Source of the DNA: Rachicladosporium sp. CCFEE 5018
Taxonomy: Eukaryota; Ascomycota; Dothideomycetes; Cladosporiales; Cladosporiaceae
NCBI GenBank assembly: GCA_002077045.2
Contig: KZ111187.1
Coordinates: 62,001-126,000, forward strand
DNA: 64,000 nt
Reading direction: 5' to 3'
In this document: positions 1-9,729 of the stretch, piece after piece
How positions within the stretch are numbered: position 1 is the first letter of the stretch
Layout of the letters: each line of letters starts with the position of its first letter
Made by a program: the position numbers and the translations under genes
The notes under the pieces: generated by a model
What the model was told of the DNA's origin: nothing
What the model saw: only the letters and a program-made list of their open reading frames with translations
The model's database searches: none

Positions 1-2
1 GG

Positions 3-1163
3 GACACTGGAGAAGAGCTCAGGGTGCCTGACCTGAGTGATCTGAAGGGATTTGATCTGCAAAGCGCAAAGCAGCAGGCATTGCTCGAGCACGGCCTCGA
101 GGCGAAGGAAGTCACTACGCCAGCCATGGACCGCGTGCCAAGCCAAGACGGCCGATGTGGTGGCAGCAGTGGCTACACTTGCGCCGGCAGCTCTTTTGGC
201 CAATGCTGCTCAATATACGGCTGGTGTGGCGTGAGTCAAGACTTCTGTGGCGACGCTTGCGATGCTCTCGCAGGCAACTGTCCAGATCCTCTGCACCCGC
301 CTCGACCGATCCACCGCGAATTGCGCAGAAAGAGACGCGCCAACGAATCTTACCGCCCAACTTCAACTGGTCGTAGTACCGCGCCAGCGATCCTGGTGGT
401 AGTCCCGAAGGAAGATGGCATAGTTGACGCCTTCTGGTTCTTCTTCTACTCCTACAACCTCGGCAACGTAGTCTTCAACGTCCGTTTCGGCAACCACGTA
501 GGCGACTGGGAACACACCGCCATCCGCTTCAAAGACGGCAAGCCACATCAAATCTTCCTCTCCGAACACAACTTCGGGGAAGCCTACTCGTGGGGCGCTG
601 TGGAGAAGTACATATCCGCTGCCGACGGTAGCGGCACGATGATCGGCACCTGGTCGAACTCCACTGCTTCAAGAGCCGCGAAGCGACCAGTAGTCTACAG
701 CGCGACAGGTACCCACGCCATGTACGGGACGCCTGGCCTCCAACCTTACGTACTCCCGTGGGGCATTCTACACGACCAGACAGACCGCGGACCGCTCTGG
801 GACCCTGCCCTGAACGCCCGATCCTTCGTCTACAACGCGACGACCCACGCCGTCCTCCCCTCGACTCTCAACCCGGCAGCGCCAGTCGGCTGGTTCAACT
901 ACGCCGGCCACTGGGGCGATAAGTACTACCCACTCTCTGACCCCAGACAATACCGTTTCGCGGGGCAGTACCACTATGTCAACGGACCCACAGGACCGAA
1001 GTTCAAGAACCTGGGACGAGGGGAGGTGTGTCAGGGTAGAGGACCTTGTAAGATTCGAGACTGGCTCGGAGGGCACAAAGGCGCAGAGCGCTTGCCTGAA
1101 GAAGAGGGCGAGGGGGTTGAGGAGGGCGGCTTGCCGGGGGGAAATAGCACTGAGGAGGCGTGA
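3..1163 (+). CDS. CBM18 chitin-binding / Vps62-domain protein, 5' truncated
   Basis: The frame is open to the window edge, so the true start lies outside; the only in-window candidate near the edge is a GTG at 24. About 40 residues in, there is a hevein-like chitin-binding module (CBM18) with eight cysteines in the C..C..CC..YGWCG..FC..C..C pattern. It is followed by a Vps62-type domain (vacuolar protein sorting-associated protein 62 family), recognised from DAFWFFFYSYNLGN, GNHVGDWEHTAIRF, a histidine-containing SEHNFGEAYSWGAVEKY block and TGTHAMYGTPG. The C-terminal tail is Glu/Gly-rich. No transmembrane segment is visible in the part present. CBM18 suggests binding to chitin of its own or another wall; the biochemical role of the Vps62 domain is poorly known. 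The chitin-binding module seems to sit inside or right against the N-terminal part of the Vps62 domain. Confidence 0.8.
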   Translation, partial: DTGEELRVPDLSDLKGFDLQSAKQQALLEHGLEAKEVTTPAMDRVPSQDGRCGGSSGYTCAGSSFGQCCSIYGWCGVSQDFCGDACDALAGNCPDPLHPPRPIHRELRRKRRANESYRPTSTGRSTAPAILVVVPKEDGIVDAFWFFFYSYNLGNVVFNVRFGNHVGDWEHTAIRFKDGKPHQIFLSEHNFGEAYSWGAVEKYISAADGSGTMIGTWSNSTASRAAKRPVVYSATGTHAMYGTPGLQPYVLPWGILHDQTDRGPLWDPALNARSFVYNATTHAVLPSTLNPAAPVGWFNYAGHWGDKYYPLSDPRQYRFAGQYHYVNGPTGPKFKNLGRGEVCQGRGPCKIRDWLGGHKGAERLPEEEGEGVEEGGLPGGNSTEEA

Positions 1164-1774
1164 TGTGTTGGATGCGAGATCTGATTATGATGAACTATCG
1201 ACTAGGCGTGCTTTTGTTCTGGGAGAGCTTATGATACCCATGGGCTGGATGGACTTATGATAGACTAGAATAGACTGATGGCGTTTTGAGTCCTCTGATG
1301 CTACCTACGAGCCCGTACCCATGGCCGTCTCACGTGCAGACTGTCATCTGATCAAGCTCATGGATTGCGCAATGCAAGCTCTGAACAACCTTCCACATGC
1401 GACTACGTGCAGGATGCGATCTAGCAGCTATCGAGATCGTTGCACGGGTACTTTGTAATCCATATCGATGTGCCCCGCGTGGTCAGCATCAATGACTACA
1501 TCACCATTCGCTGCTATCTGATGTATAGAGTTATTATCTGTTGACTCCACGTCTCGACCCAAAGCTTCACGAGGCATACTCGTAATTTGGCCAAGACTGT
1601 CGCAGATATGTCCGCGCAAGAAGAACAGCGTGTGCCCGGCACGAGCGAGGAGGAACCTCTGCTGGGGAGATCGGGCGATGCGAGCTTGGAGGAGGGAAAG
1701 CCTCTCTATTACAACCTTGTGCTCGGTCAGCAGTCTTCGTACCTTCCTCACGCATTCGACGACAATCACTGACA
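1164..1774. other. Intergenic region, no gene seen
   Basis: About 0.6 kb between the Vps62-family gene and the cytochrome b561 gene, both on the plus strand. Short open frames on either strand have no recognisable protein signature and overlap each other. It presumably holds the 3' UTR of the first gene and the promoter of the second. Confidence 0.6.
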
Positions 1775-2511
1775 ATGGCATCTACAGGCACGGGTGTAGT
1801 CGCACAAGCAGGAGTCTGGATTGTAAGTCCACCACCCTCAACCTCCACCTTCCAGGCCCCCAGCTAACAACCCTCGCAGCTCACAGCAATAGTCTGGGGC
1901 GCCGTCTTCAGCTCCCCGCTGTCCCTTTTCTCTGCCCACCCCGTAAGCTCCTCATCCGCCCAAGCCCCCCCGGATCTCCCCTCTAACATCCCTCTCTCCA
2001 GCTCCTCAACTCCGCCGCCCTCCTCTTCTTCATCCAGGGCACCCTCGTCCTCCAACCAACCCACACGGCCTCGCAAAAACACGCCGGCACCCTAACCCAC
2101 TCAGCCCTAAACAACGTCGCCGTCGCATCCGCGCTCGCCGGCCTAGTGATAATAGAATACAACAAAATCTCCCACGGCGGCACGCACTTCGTCTCTACCC
2201 ACGCCATCCTAGGCCTGACAGTCTACATCCTCACGGCTGTGCAGGCGTTCGTGGGGTTGACGCAGTTCTTCACGCCGGGGCTGTATGGCGGGAAGGAGAA
2301 CGCGAGGAAGCTGTATAAGTATCATCGGGTTAGTGGTTATGTGGTGTTGGCGTTGATGTTGGCGACTGTTGCGGCGGCTACGAGCACGGACTTCAATAAG
2401 AATGTGCTGGGGATGCAGCTTTGGGCGGTGGTTGCTGCGAGCGTGATTACGGTGGTGGGTATTGTGCCGAGGATTCGGTTGAGCAAGTTTGGGTGGTTGG
2501 CTGGGAAGTAG
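1775..2511 (+). CDS. Cytochrome b561 domain protein (CYB561D2-like), 3 exons
   Basis: Exons 1775-1822, 1880-1942 and 2002-2511, all phase 0, give 206 residues. Both introns are about 57-59 bp with GTAAG donors and CAG acceptors. The spliced protein has the b561 hallmarks in order: FSSPLSLFSAHP in the second exon, QKHAGT, then FVSTHAILGL and YKYHRVSGY. These supply four conserved histidines (SAHP, QKHA, STHA, YHRV) that would ligate two b-type haems. Four to six hydrophobic helices are evident. Length matches small CYB561D2-type proteins. The family moves electrons across membranes, commonly from cytosolic ascorbate to ferric or monodehydroascorbate acceptors; the acceptor here is not known. 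The first ATG of the short exon 1 was chosen because it is followed by a clean donor and keeps the domain in frame. Confidence 0.85.
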
Positions 2512-2624
2512 AGAGGAGTGTGGAGTGGGAGCGATGAGAGGGAAGAGGCGGAGGGCTGAGGATTGCATATACGACATTTACGGGGCGTTGATGGGGATTT
2601 TCCCAGCGAGCATAGCATGTGTAT

Positions 2625-3481
2625 CTACAAGTCATCTGGATTGAACACCCGCACTTCAGCTCTCGCTCTCTCGCGCCTCCTTCGCCTGTCCTGCTCCTCC
2701 TGCTCTGCCCTAGCCTCGTCCGTGACCCGTCCATCTTCCTGCTGATCAACCTCCATCCTCTTCCCCTCCCTACTCCCCTCACCCACTCCCTCAAGCTTAG
2801 CCAAAGCCCCACCCCTAATCGCCTCATCACTGACCCAAGGCACAAATCCCACATCCCCATTCCCAGCTAGCCAGCCTCTCTCCAGCTCCCCTACCCTCTC
2901 GATCCCCACGATCCCCTCCTTCACATCCCCCTGCTCGCCTTCAGGCTGTGGAGGTGGCGTGCTCAGTCCCCCGACACGTTCTACGCTGCCATCGCCTTCT
3001 AGCTTGACACGTGGGAGCTGGATGGACGGAATGGGCTTACGTAGCGTTGGGGGCACGGTCGTGGGTGCTATGAGAGCAGCGTAGCGGAGAAGGGTGTCGA
3101 CATTCAATTCGTTTGATTGGTCTATAGAGCTTGGCGAAGGAGCTGGGGGAATGGCGAGGATGTCCTTTCTGGTTTGAGCTAGCTGCGAGATAGTGGAGCG
3201 GAGTGATGAGTCAAGAGCAGTCGACTGAGCGCGCAGGGACTGGATGCGAGCGTAATTGGACTGGTGGGTGGCGACTTTGGCGATATCAGCAGGTGTGTGA
3301 AGGGAAACCGAGGGAATGTTTCGCAGTACTCACGGAGCTCAAGATCCCGATCGACAGCGTCGTTAGCAGTGACGAGCTGATCTGCGTAAGTCAGGTTCGG
3401 ATTGTATGTCGCGATGGAGTCGGTGAGTCGCTGGAGGGCCTGCTCTAAGGTATGATAGCTTGATTGGAGTCGAGTATTCAT
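2625..3481 (-). CDS. MED4: Mediator complex subunit 4 (MED4), 2 exons
   Basis: Exons 3334-3481 and 2625-3274 (intron 3275-3333, 59 bp, donor GTGAGT) give 265 residues. The N-terminus MNTRLQSSYHTLEQALQRL, then LTDSIATYNPN, DQLVTANDAVDRDLELL, ATHQSNYARIQSLR and ISQLAQTRKDIL, reproduces the coiled-coil pattern of fungal MED4. It is followed by DVDTLLRYA-like NVDTLLRYAALI, the conserved tract where MED4 contacts the Mediator middle module. The C-terminus is acidic and then strongly charged (EEQDRRRRRERARAE). MED4 is a structural subunit of the Mediator middle module with MED9, MED7 and MED21, acting in the nucleus with RNA polymerase II. An upstream in-frame ATG at 3523 would add 14 residues; the shorter start fits the family better. 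Confidence 0.85.
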
Positions 3482-4364
3482 TGTATCGTTATGCTCGCGC
3501 TCAGTGAGCCAGTGTTCAGCCAATTGGAGTACGAGCGCGAGACAGTGGGATTATTTGCGGGATAGCTTGGACAGGCACGGAGGAGTTGGACTATGTTGGC
3601 ATGGGTGGGTGTAGAGTGGAGCGGAGAGTCGTCCAGATATCTTAAGATGAAGTGAAGCGTGTAGTGCAAAGTCTCACAAGTCATATGCACGACGCCCGAA
3701 TGACAGAGCAGCCCAGCCAATGGCAAAAGAGCCATAGTACGGTGATTTAACACGATCAATCACCACATGAACTGGACCTGGTGTTTGCGCTTCGAAGATG
3801 GTCACAGCGAGGGGAGACAGGAGACGAAGGAAGCATGCGAGAGAAGGGGAACTTTTCGATCGCACCACTACCACCTCTACACTACTTCCCTCCACCTGCG
3901 TGCCCGTCATCCACTTCCACAAACACGCCCTCTCCCGTCTATAAGTTCGTGGGCCTTGGTGCGCCTCTGCCATACACCGCAGCTCCTCATCACCCCTGAA
4001 ATCGCTGTAAAGAAACACCCCAGCCACTGAAGTCCAGCAGCCCAGCGCCTTCAACGCCGGCGCTGTGAAGAACCCTAAGTGAAGTGCACCGACGGCACAT
4101 CGTCTCCATGAAGACGGTTCCCTGTCGATAGTGTAGCTCACATAAACATTTTGTCATCATCATCGTCATCAGTGAGTAGAAAAACATCGTTGGCCTCGTT
4201 GATTCGGCCTAGTGCAAAAAGTGTCGTGTCCGTTTTGTAAGGGCATCGTCGTGAAAGTCGTTATTCGGTAGAATCGGTCGGGTCAGAATGGAAGGTGGTT
4301 CGAATCGTTAGACAAATGAAAAGCTGTTGGATCATGTTGGCGCTGTAGCCAGATTGGATGAATC
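3482..4364. other. Intergenic region between MED4 and stuA
   Basis: About 0.9 kb upstream of MED4 and downstream of stuA, both on the minus strand. A 155-codon minus-strand frame at 3674-4141 has no domain or family signature and is more likely chance. A short imperfect CAT/ATC microsatellite lies near 4150-4172. Nothing else is recognised. Confidence 0.55.
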
Positions 4365-6158
4365 TCATCGCCCTGACTTTACGGAGTGGGGCTGCGCGAT
4401 CGGACGAGCGCCGACAGGTCCTCCTTCGGTGCGAGCTCGTTTCAGACCGTTGCCATAGGCGTCATCGCCGTCGGCTTCGCGCCCGCGCTTCTTGTTCTGC
4501 GGCACGCCGTTCATAGCTGGGTACTGCTGAGGCGCATAACCTTGCTGAGGGTACTGTTCGGCGCCATTGGGCGCACCTGCCCGTGTGTCGCTGCTCATAA
4601 CGTTGTACAGGTTGCTCGATGGCAGCTGCGACCCACGCTGAGGCGTGCTGTAGCCCGAGTAGGGCGCAGCAGTTCGAGGTGTTGCCCTCCCAGACCCAGT
4701 TTGCTGTGGCGAATTCTGCATCTCGGGCGAGATATGCGAAGGCTCAGAATGGATTGGCCCTGGTGCTGCGTTAGGGAATGCGCTGTATGATGCATTGGAG
4801 GCGCCTAGGGACGCACTCTGGTGGGTATAATCACCCTCGTGTTCGCCGTCCGCATCTTGCTGACCGGAGTACCCGTCGGCACCCTTGTGATGCGCATGCT
4901 CGTGCTCTGCGCCGGCGCGAGTTGGAGGTGCCATTTCGCTCTTCACGCCAGGGCTTGGCTGCACGCTGTTGTAGTGCTGACTGGGGTACTGGCTGTAATT
5001 TGCTGGTGCCGAGTACATTTGGCGCGAGTCGTATGGCTGCGAGCTTGGGTATTGCATATGGGAAGTGCTGCCTGGAGATGAGGATGCTACAATCACTGTC
5101 AGCCAACAATTCAACCATGCGACTTCGAGGGACATACCTAGATGCACCGCATTCGCGTGATTGCCATAGTCGTATTGGCCGGCACCCATCGTCATGCCGG
5201 ATGCGCTGGTGGGCGGTGTCGGGAAAGTATGCGCTCTGTCAAGTCCCGGCCTGCCTGAGGTCGGATGAGGGGCTATCGTGTGAGGCGGTTGAGCCATGCC
5301 AGTAGACACTGGCGTGCCCATGGAATGATGGTGAGTAAGCGCAGGCGGCTGAGTGCCTGTCGGAGTGCGCATGTAATCCTGCGACTCCGGTCGACGCGCA
5401 GCCATTGCGCCGTTTCCGATGCTTTGTTGCCTAGCCTGGTTGGTAGGGTGGTAGAGTAGCGCACCAATATTGTGCACGAAGAGTGGGTAGAGATGCTCAG
5501 TGATCTTCTCCTTGTTGGCGAATTCCAGCGCGCGGTCAAAGGGTATCCTGTGTATCTGTCAGCGAAGGAATCTCGGCAAACCCTCTTTCCATACTTACCA
5601 GACGCCTTTGAGATGCATCGGCCCAATCTTCACCACGTGTCTGGTCTTCTCGCTCTTGAGAATACCGTCTCGTCGTCCGCGAGTCATACCAGCCACATTC
5701 AGCAATTTGGTGCCGTTAATAAAGTGATTGTCCTCTCGCCTCGCGACACAGACTCCATTGGCTTCGACCTGGAAGCAAAGACTTCCCTCGTCTTCCCACA
5801 GCGTCGCAGTCACTCTCGGCTTCATGCCATGCGGCGGGACTTGCCCCGTGGTGTCAAACGACTGGGACTGGTAAGCCCCGGCAGGCGGTGCAGATTGGCC
5901 TACGGGTGCCATTGTTGGTAAGGGAAGTGCTTGTGCCACCATACCGCCACTCATCGACGAGGAACTGGAGTGGCCCGGTGCCATTGGCGCCATCGTACTT
6001 GGATAGTAGCCACTGTATGTGTTGGGAGGATACGGCTGCGCGGCGGGCTGCAATGCCTGGGGTTGTCCATAGGAGGTATATTGGCCTATGGGAGGCGCGG
6101 GCGCTGTAGAGGGTGCATGTTGCTGATTTACATCCATGTATGCTTGCGGCTGGTTCAT
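4365..6158 (-). CDS. stuA: APSES transcription factor StuA, 3 exons
   Basis: Exons 5599-6158, 5138-5547 and 4365-5086 give 563 residues from the Met that starts MNQPQAYMDV, the canonical StuA N-terminus. The Gln/Pro/Tyr-rich N-terminus leads to the APSES DNA-binding domain, about residues 113-225: KPRVTATLWEDEG, VCVARREDNHFINGTKLLNV, GMTRGRRDGILKSEK, then KIGPMHLKGVW|IPFDRALEFA across intron 1 and YPLFVHNIGALLYHP. A basic bipartite nuclear signal (KKRGRE ... GLKRARTEGG) lies near the C-terminus. StuA-class regulators control conidiophore, spore and yeast/hypha development and bind a CGCG-containing element. Intron 1 is 51 bp (5548-5598). Intron 2 (5087-5137) is also 51 bp, a multiple of three, with no stop, so its retention would be in frame. 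The frame stays open upstream to 6644. Confidence 0.96.
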
Positions 6159-6644
6159 GCTGCTGTAGCCTTGCGGATAGTGATATCCTGTAGGCGCGTA
6201 AGGATGCGCGTCGTACGAGTTCGGGTCCGCGGCAGGCGTTTGTAGCCCAGTCGAGTTCTTGCTACCGTCCGCGGGCGATGTGTAGGTGGTATTCGAGCCG
6301 TAGGACTGATTCGCAACCGAAGAGCTTCCAAAGGAGTCCGCCCGGGGCGACGAGCCAACCGACGAGCTTGAGTGCTGGTGCGCGTGTGATGGAGTGGCGT
6401 ACTGGCTCTTCTGGTAGTAAAGGCTATCGTCGGTTCCCCGGGCTTGCGCGTGGGTTACTGGAGGCAGCGCCAGCTTTTCGGTCGTGAGATGGTTATGGCG
6501 GGAGGGTCGCAAACTGCAGCTCTCAAAGAGTGAGCTGTACGTTGGGCTGATGGTATGGTTGCTTGCGTGTTGCCTGGATTGGGATGGTCGCTTTGTCGAG
6601 TTAGATTGGTTCAAGTTGCAGTCCAGACCGTGAGTCGTGATCAC
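6159..6644 (-). other. In-frame 5' extension of the stuA reading frame
   Basis: Upstream of the canonical stuA start, the same frame remains open for 162 codons to an ATG at 6644. The encoded segment is Ser/Tyr/Gln/Pro-rich (e.g. HQHSSSSVGSSPRADSF, SYDAHPYAPTGYHYPQG), similar in style to the known StuA N-terminus, so a long isoform is plausible. Alternatively it is leader sequence; stuA genes of other ascomycetes are known to give more than one transcript with complex 5' leaders. The sequence alone does not settle which. Confidence 0.45.
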
Positions 6645-9600
6645 GTATTGCTACGAGCAATGACTGTAGCTATGTCGAGAAGAGCAAGTCGTAGTAGCTG
6701 AAGCAGTACGGACGCTGTACTGGAGGCGTTGTCGTGAGTGGCGAGACACGCTCAAGCAATCGTCAATGCAATCGTAAATGTCGTTATAGTCGTGACAGGT
6801 CGTGGCTCGTTACTAACAATACGAGCAATACCACTATTGTTGCCGATGGACCTGAATGAACAATGTTAGCTACAATAGTTGCAGTAGGTCGCGCATCATG
6901 TGAGAGCGGGTATCGCTGCACGACACCGCTGCTGCAACGCACCTGCACCTCGTCGTGTCTGAGAAACGCAATGCACGAGAAGAAGCGGTTCGCGAGAGGT
7001 GGGTGGGGAGCGGGAAGGTTGTATGCGGAGAAGAGGTTGGTTGAGCTAGTGCAGGCCGGCGGGAGTGAACACCAGCCTAGGGCACGATATCGATAGCGCT
7101 AGGCGGAAAACAAACGGTAGGCGAGGGTGATGTGGGGATCACGGCAATAGAGCTTCCACGTACCTTGGTAATATCGCGCTGCTGCGAGCGGAGCGGAGCT
7201 GGAAAATCCCAATGCCAGCGGTGGTGTTGCGGCGTAAACCCAGGTGCTAGTCGTTCGCAATGCACCTGCGGCGGATAGCGACAAGGGACGCTGACTTGGG
7301 GGAGCTTGAGTGTGCGCCGGGAAGCTAGCGGGAGATGGAGTGGCAGCAAGGTGTCGACTGGTAGCTGCAGAGAGGTGCGAGTGCAATGCGTGAGCGGGCC
7401 GAAAGGGCTCGTGGGAAGCGGCGAGATATGCACACCTGCAGCAGTGGGACTTGCAAGTCTCACGCGGAAATGCAAGCACAGCAGAGGCTATCCTAGATGA
7501 AGGAACGAGGGCGATCGGACGCAATTCTTGCACTCGGCTCTCAGGCAATTCTCTCCGCTCCACTGCGACGGCAGCAAGTGGGTAAACGGTGGCTGGAAGC
7601 GTGGAGGAATGAAGACGCTGACGAATCAGCAGCTTTTGGGCTTGATCGGCGACGCCTAGGTGGGGATAGGCCCTGCTACCCTGCTATCGGCTAGACGCCG
7701 TCACGCCGCTACGTGTCACGGACCTAGATCTCGCGCGTGTCCGCCATATGCTGCAGCTGCAGTGCAAAAGCATGTCGATGAGAGTTCGCAGACTGAGACT
7801 TGCAACGGTTATGCGTCTGCCACGAACGTCGATAGATGCAACTATGAGGTTTTGCGGCCATTGGAAATCCCACTCTTGGGCAGTCAGCATGATAGTCTCC
7901 AGTTCAAGCCTGGCCCCATCGACCGAACAAGCCACATCGGAGCAACCTTGATTATCTAGCTCGAGAAGGGAATGGCGCGCTGGCAAGCCAGCCGCTCTGG
8001 CGAAGTGGAGTCTGTCCGAGAACATAACCATGCAAAACACCTCGTCTATGAGGTGGCCATTGATCTCCGAATCATATGTGCCGTTACCCAGCTGGACGAT
8101 CACTCATGTAATTGTCGACTCCACCGTGCTCGAACGATCTGCTTCTCGATGAGTGCCGAGACAGTAGACTACTGATACGACCACACGAACCTGTGCACGG
8201 GCTTTTAAGTGTTGACTAACGAAGGGCAAAGGGTACGGCTACCAATGAAGGAATTCCCGAAGACGAGTGACAATTTGGAACCCTGGATAGCAACGATGCC
8301 TACCAAGATCTACAGCTGTTCCTCAATGCTGAACAAAGTGATATTGAAGTACGCTCGGAGACAGGCACGATCACTTCCAGATAGGCTCCTTCCTTCTCTC
8401 CGCGTGAGGACCTCAGATTTCGTCTCATCGAAATGTCAGCTACATCGCTCAGCACAACACTTTGTCCGCGTGTGCCTATCTGGTGCGAGTCAAATCCCAC
8501 GTTGCTTGTTCCACTGATGATGAGCGAACCATCGCACGATTCACCGCCTGATGAGGTCCCGAGCAAGGCCAGGCTCGCCCCAAGCCACCGGCACTCCAAT
8601 GATTTCCACCTCCGCGTCGCACGAATCACGGAAATTCACCCTCGTCCATCACGGTGAGATCATCACATCGCGCTTCTCGTTGCCGAACATCGCCATCGTA
8701 AGGTAATGTGCAGTGTTGCTGACTACGCTTTCGTGCATATCCTCCTAGCGTTCCCCACGGCACCCGACAAAAGCCAGCTCCCGCACTCGCAGCGGCCGCG
8801 GGCGGGATGCAAGTGATGGCGGCTCATCGAAGCGTCTGTGAAACGGTGCCGAACGCAAAGATCCTCCATCGTAGTGACCGTGCATGTGCGAGCCACGAGA
8901 CGACTGCAGCATCGTCGCACGCGCCACAGATGGACTTGACATCCCTTTCGTGATTTCAACATCACGAGAACACATGTCCCAACACTCCACCACGACGATT
9001 GATTGATTGCAAGGTAACATCTCTCAACGAAGCGGGTCCCTCCCCCGCGGAACCCACACCTCCAAGACAGAAAGCGACGTCTCGAATCGCCATCGAACAC
9101 GTCAATAAGCGCCGACCTCATTCGGGTAAAGCGCCATATTGCAAAACGCCACACGGTTCTCTTCCGGACGTTGCGCGAGAGGAAAGCCCATCATTCTTCA
9201 TCACCCGGATGGTGGAGGGCGAGTTCATATCAGCCAGTCATGTCTTGTGCGATCTAGGCCGCGGGCTGTGATCGTCGTTCGGTCTCGCGATTGCAAACCG
9301 GGGACTGAGGGTTAGAGAGACGGGCTGGTAAAAGCCAATCAAGTTCGTAAGGTTGGCGTGGGCGGGGTCTGGCGACTCACCGCCATTTCGTGTGCGACCA
9401 CATGTGACGAGATGTAAACGAGGCGAAAGAGGCGATCGATGAACATGGCGACGTGAGCAGGTGTGGGAATGACTTTCGTGAGTATGAGACCACTCGCTTC
9501 ACTAGATGACTGGTCAATCATCTGTGTGACCTGAACGCTACAACGTACGTTGGAGTCGACATCACGACAGCAAGGATGGTCTGAGTGCCTGGCCTCAGCT

Positions 9601-9729
9601 ACTTATCGCCAGAAGCAATGTAGTTTCCCCTCACCCATCGCATGCCAACGCAATCAGTCTTGTGTAGCCGCGCCTGACAGCGAAAGAACGTTACACGCAT
9701 CATCGTGTCCATCAACCTCACAACCTCAC
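6645..9729. other. 3.1 kb without recognisable gene, upstream of stuA
   Basis: Only short overlapping frames occur on both strands, none with a protein family signature; the longest, about 150 codons at 7099-7563 on the minus strand, overlaps another frame on the same strand. The stretch lies upstream of stuA and downstream of the ABC-class ATPase pseudogene. It is most simply read as the long promoter and leader region of a developmental regulator. No tRNA cloverleaf, repeat family or transposon ends were recognised by eye. Confidence 0.5.

Noticed and set aside
3674..4141. 155-codon minus-strand frame upstream of MED4
   Set aside because: No domain, no splice context, and it overlaps other open frames of equal quality.
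4297..4312. tRNA-like T-arm string ggttcgaatc
   Set aside because: No matching acceptor, D or anticodon stems could be folded in the surrounding 80 nt.
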